This document shows positions 63,483 through 64,000 of a stretch of DNA of 64,000 bases, piece by piece. Source of the DNA: Burkholderia sp. SRS-W-2-2016 (lineage in GTDB: Bacteria; Pseudomonadota; Gammaproteobacteria; Burkholderiales; Burkholderiaceae). The position numbers were made by a program, and so were the translations under genes. The notes beneath the pieces were generated by a model that worked only from the letters and a program-made list of their open reading frames with translations, did no database searches and was not told the DNA's origin. Location: assembly GCF_001931485.1 (NCBI RefSeq), contig NZ_MSDV01000034.1, forward strand, positions 62,001 through 126,000, read 5' to 3'. The first letter of the stretch is position 1. Each line of letters starts with the position of its first letter.

Positions 63483-63507
63483 CGCCGCCACGCCGCTGTA
63501 CCTGCGC

Positions 63508-63909
63508 TCAGCGCGTGCGCCGATGCTCGACCCAATCGCCCGAGCGGATTTCCGGCAAGCCCTTCACCGCGTTCGGCGCAACCGGATAGAAGCGGCAGTT
63601 CACGACGCTGCCGTCCACTTTGACCATCACCTCGCGCGCGAGGAAGCGGTCCTCGACGCCCGGGTACACCGCTTCGATTTCATCGAGCACCGCGACCAGC
63701 GCATCGTCGATTTCATAGACATCGCCGAGTACCTCGACGCCCGCTTCGTCGACGACGAGGCCCGGGTAATTGCCGAAGTCGAACAGATGGCCGCGCACGG
63801 TCGTGGTGCCGAGCAGTGTCGGCGCGGGCACGTCGTTGCGTGCGGCGGCTTCGCTGATGTCATTGGTTTCACCGGCACGCAGCGTGCCATAGACAAAGAC
63901 GGTCTGCAT
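63508..63909 (-). CDS. Gamma-glutamylcyclotransferase-like protein (YtfP/BtrG family)
   Basis: Protein of 133 residues with the family N-terminus MQTVFVYGTLRAGETND (the YGTLR substrate loop), GHLFDFGNYPGLVVDE, and the catalytic-position Glu in VLDEIEAVYPGVEDRF. The family hydrolyses gamma-glutamyl amines or peptides, but YtfP-type functions are mostly unproven. AGGAG lies 11 bases before the ATG; an in-frame ATG 27 codons upstream gives an extension unlike the family. The gene ends 26 bp from the CATCTTG array. Confidence 0.87.
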   Translation of the reverse strand: MQTVFVYGTLRAGETNDISEAAARNDVPAPTLLGTTTVRGHLFDFGNYPGLVVDEAGVEVLGDVYEIDDALVAVLDEIEAVYPGVEDRFLAREVMVKVDGSVVNCRFYPVAPNAVKGLPEIRSGDWVEHRRTR

Positions 63910-64000
63910 CGTCGTGAGGTCTCCTGGGTGAGAGGTGGCTGGCTGGGACAACCGGCACATTATGCATCGGTCCGCTCGCCGGTTGGTCACGCTGGGCAGG

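Overview
The window is GC-rich and densely coded. The gene order fits a beta-proteobacterial chromosome of the Burkholderiaceae, most likely Paraburkholderia or Burkholderia. This rests on the rpsB-tsf-pyrH-frr-uppS-cdsA-dxr-rseP-bamA-skp-lpxD-fabZ-lpxA-lpxB-rnhB run, the divergent ppsA/ppsR pair, and the protein sequences themselves; the genus is inference. I see no rRNA, tRNA, insertion sequence, prophage or CRISPR array. The content is core and housekeeping.

Layout. 1-3406: ppsA (cut by the left edge) and its regulatory kinase/phosphorylase gene ppsR diverge from a 564-bp region with nested inverted repeats. 3466-19639 (minus): one long co-oriented block from rpsB to trmH, covering translation (S2, EF-Ts, ribosome recycling), UMP kinase, isoprenoid and undecaprenyl-phosphate synthesis, CDP-DAG, outer-membrane assembly (RseP, BamA, Skp) and lipid A (LpxD, FabZ, LpxA, LpxB). 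19989-25609 (plus): map, glnD and an rluB-type pseudouridine synthase with a very long 26-residue repeat region. 25750-33534 (minus): smc, zipA, ligA, def. 33707-34888 (minus): a DMT-family transporter with a repetitive His-rich tail. 35402-41586 (plus): dapC-dapD-arsC-like-dapE (lysine/diaminopimelate), prmB and a cardiolipin synthase. 41642-48555: glutathione peroxidase, an ABC-F ATPase, a CoA-transferase with a repeat-bearing N-terminus, a small Burkholderia-type protein, radA and alr. 48774-54981: lplT, thiD, then a tightly overlapping minus-strand cluster tsaB-rimI-UDG-DUF1853, then an acyl-CoA-binding protein. 55489-63909: a RhlE-type DEAD-box helicase behind a long leader, isocitrate lyase, a universal stress protein, a LysR regulator, a HAD dehalogenase-like protein, malate synthase and a gamma-glutamylcyclotransferase-like protein. 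Both glyoxylate-shunt enzymes lie here, about 3 kb apart, and ppsA/ppsR at the other end of the window supports gluconeogenesis from the same C2 substrates.

The unexplained structure is mostly repetitive DNA. There is a 78-bp minisatellite in rluB, 12-bp arrays in the DMT transporter and the CoA-transferase, a 51-bp array in the UDG gene and a 7-bp array after malate synthase. The ppsA/ppsR inverted repeats, the helicase leader and the repeated elements before aceA are the best regulatory leads. I found no obvious new multi-gene system.
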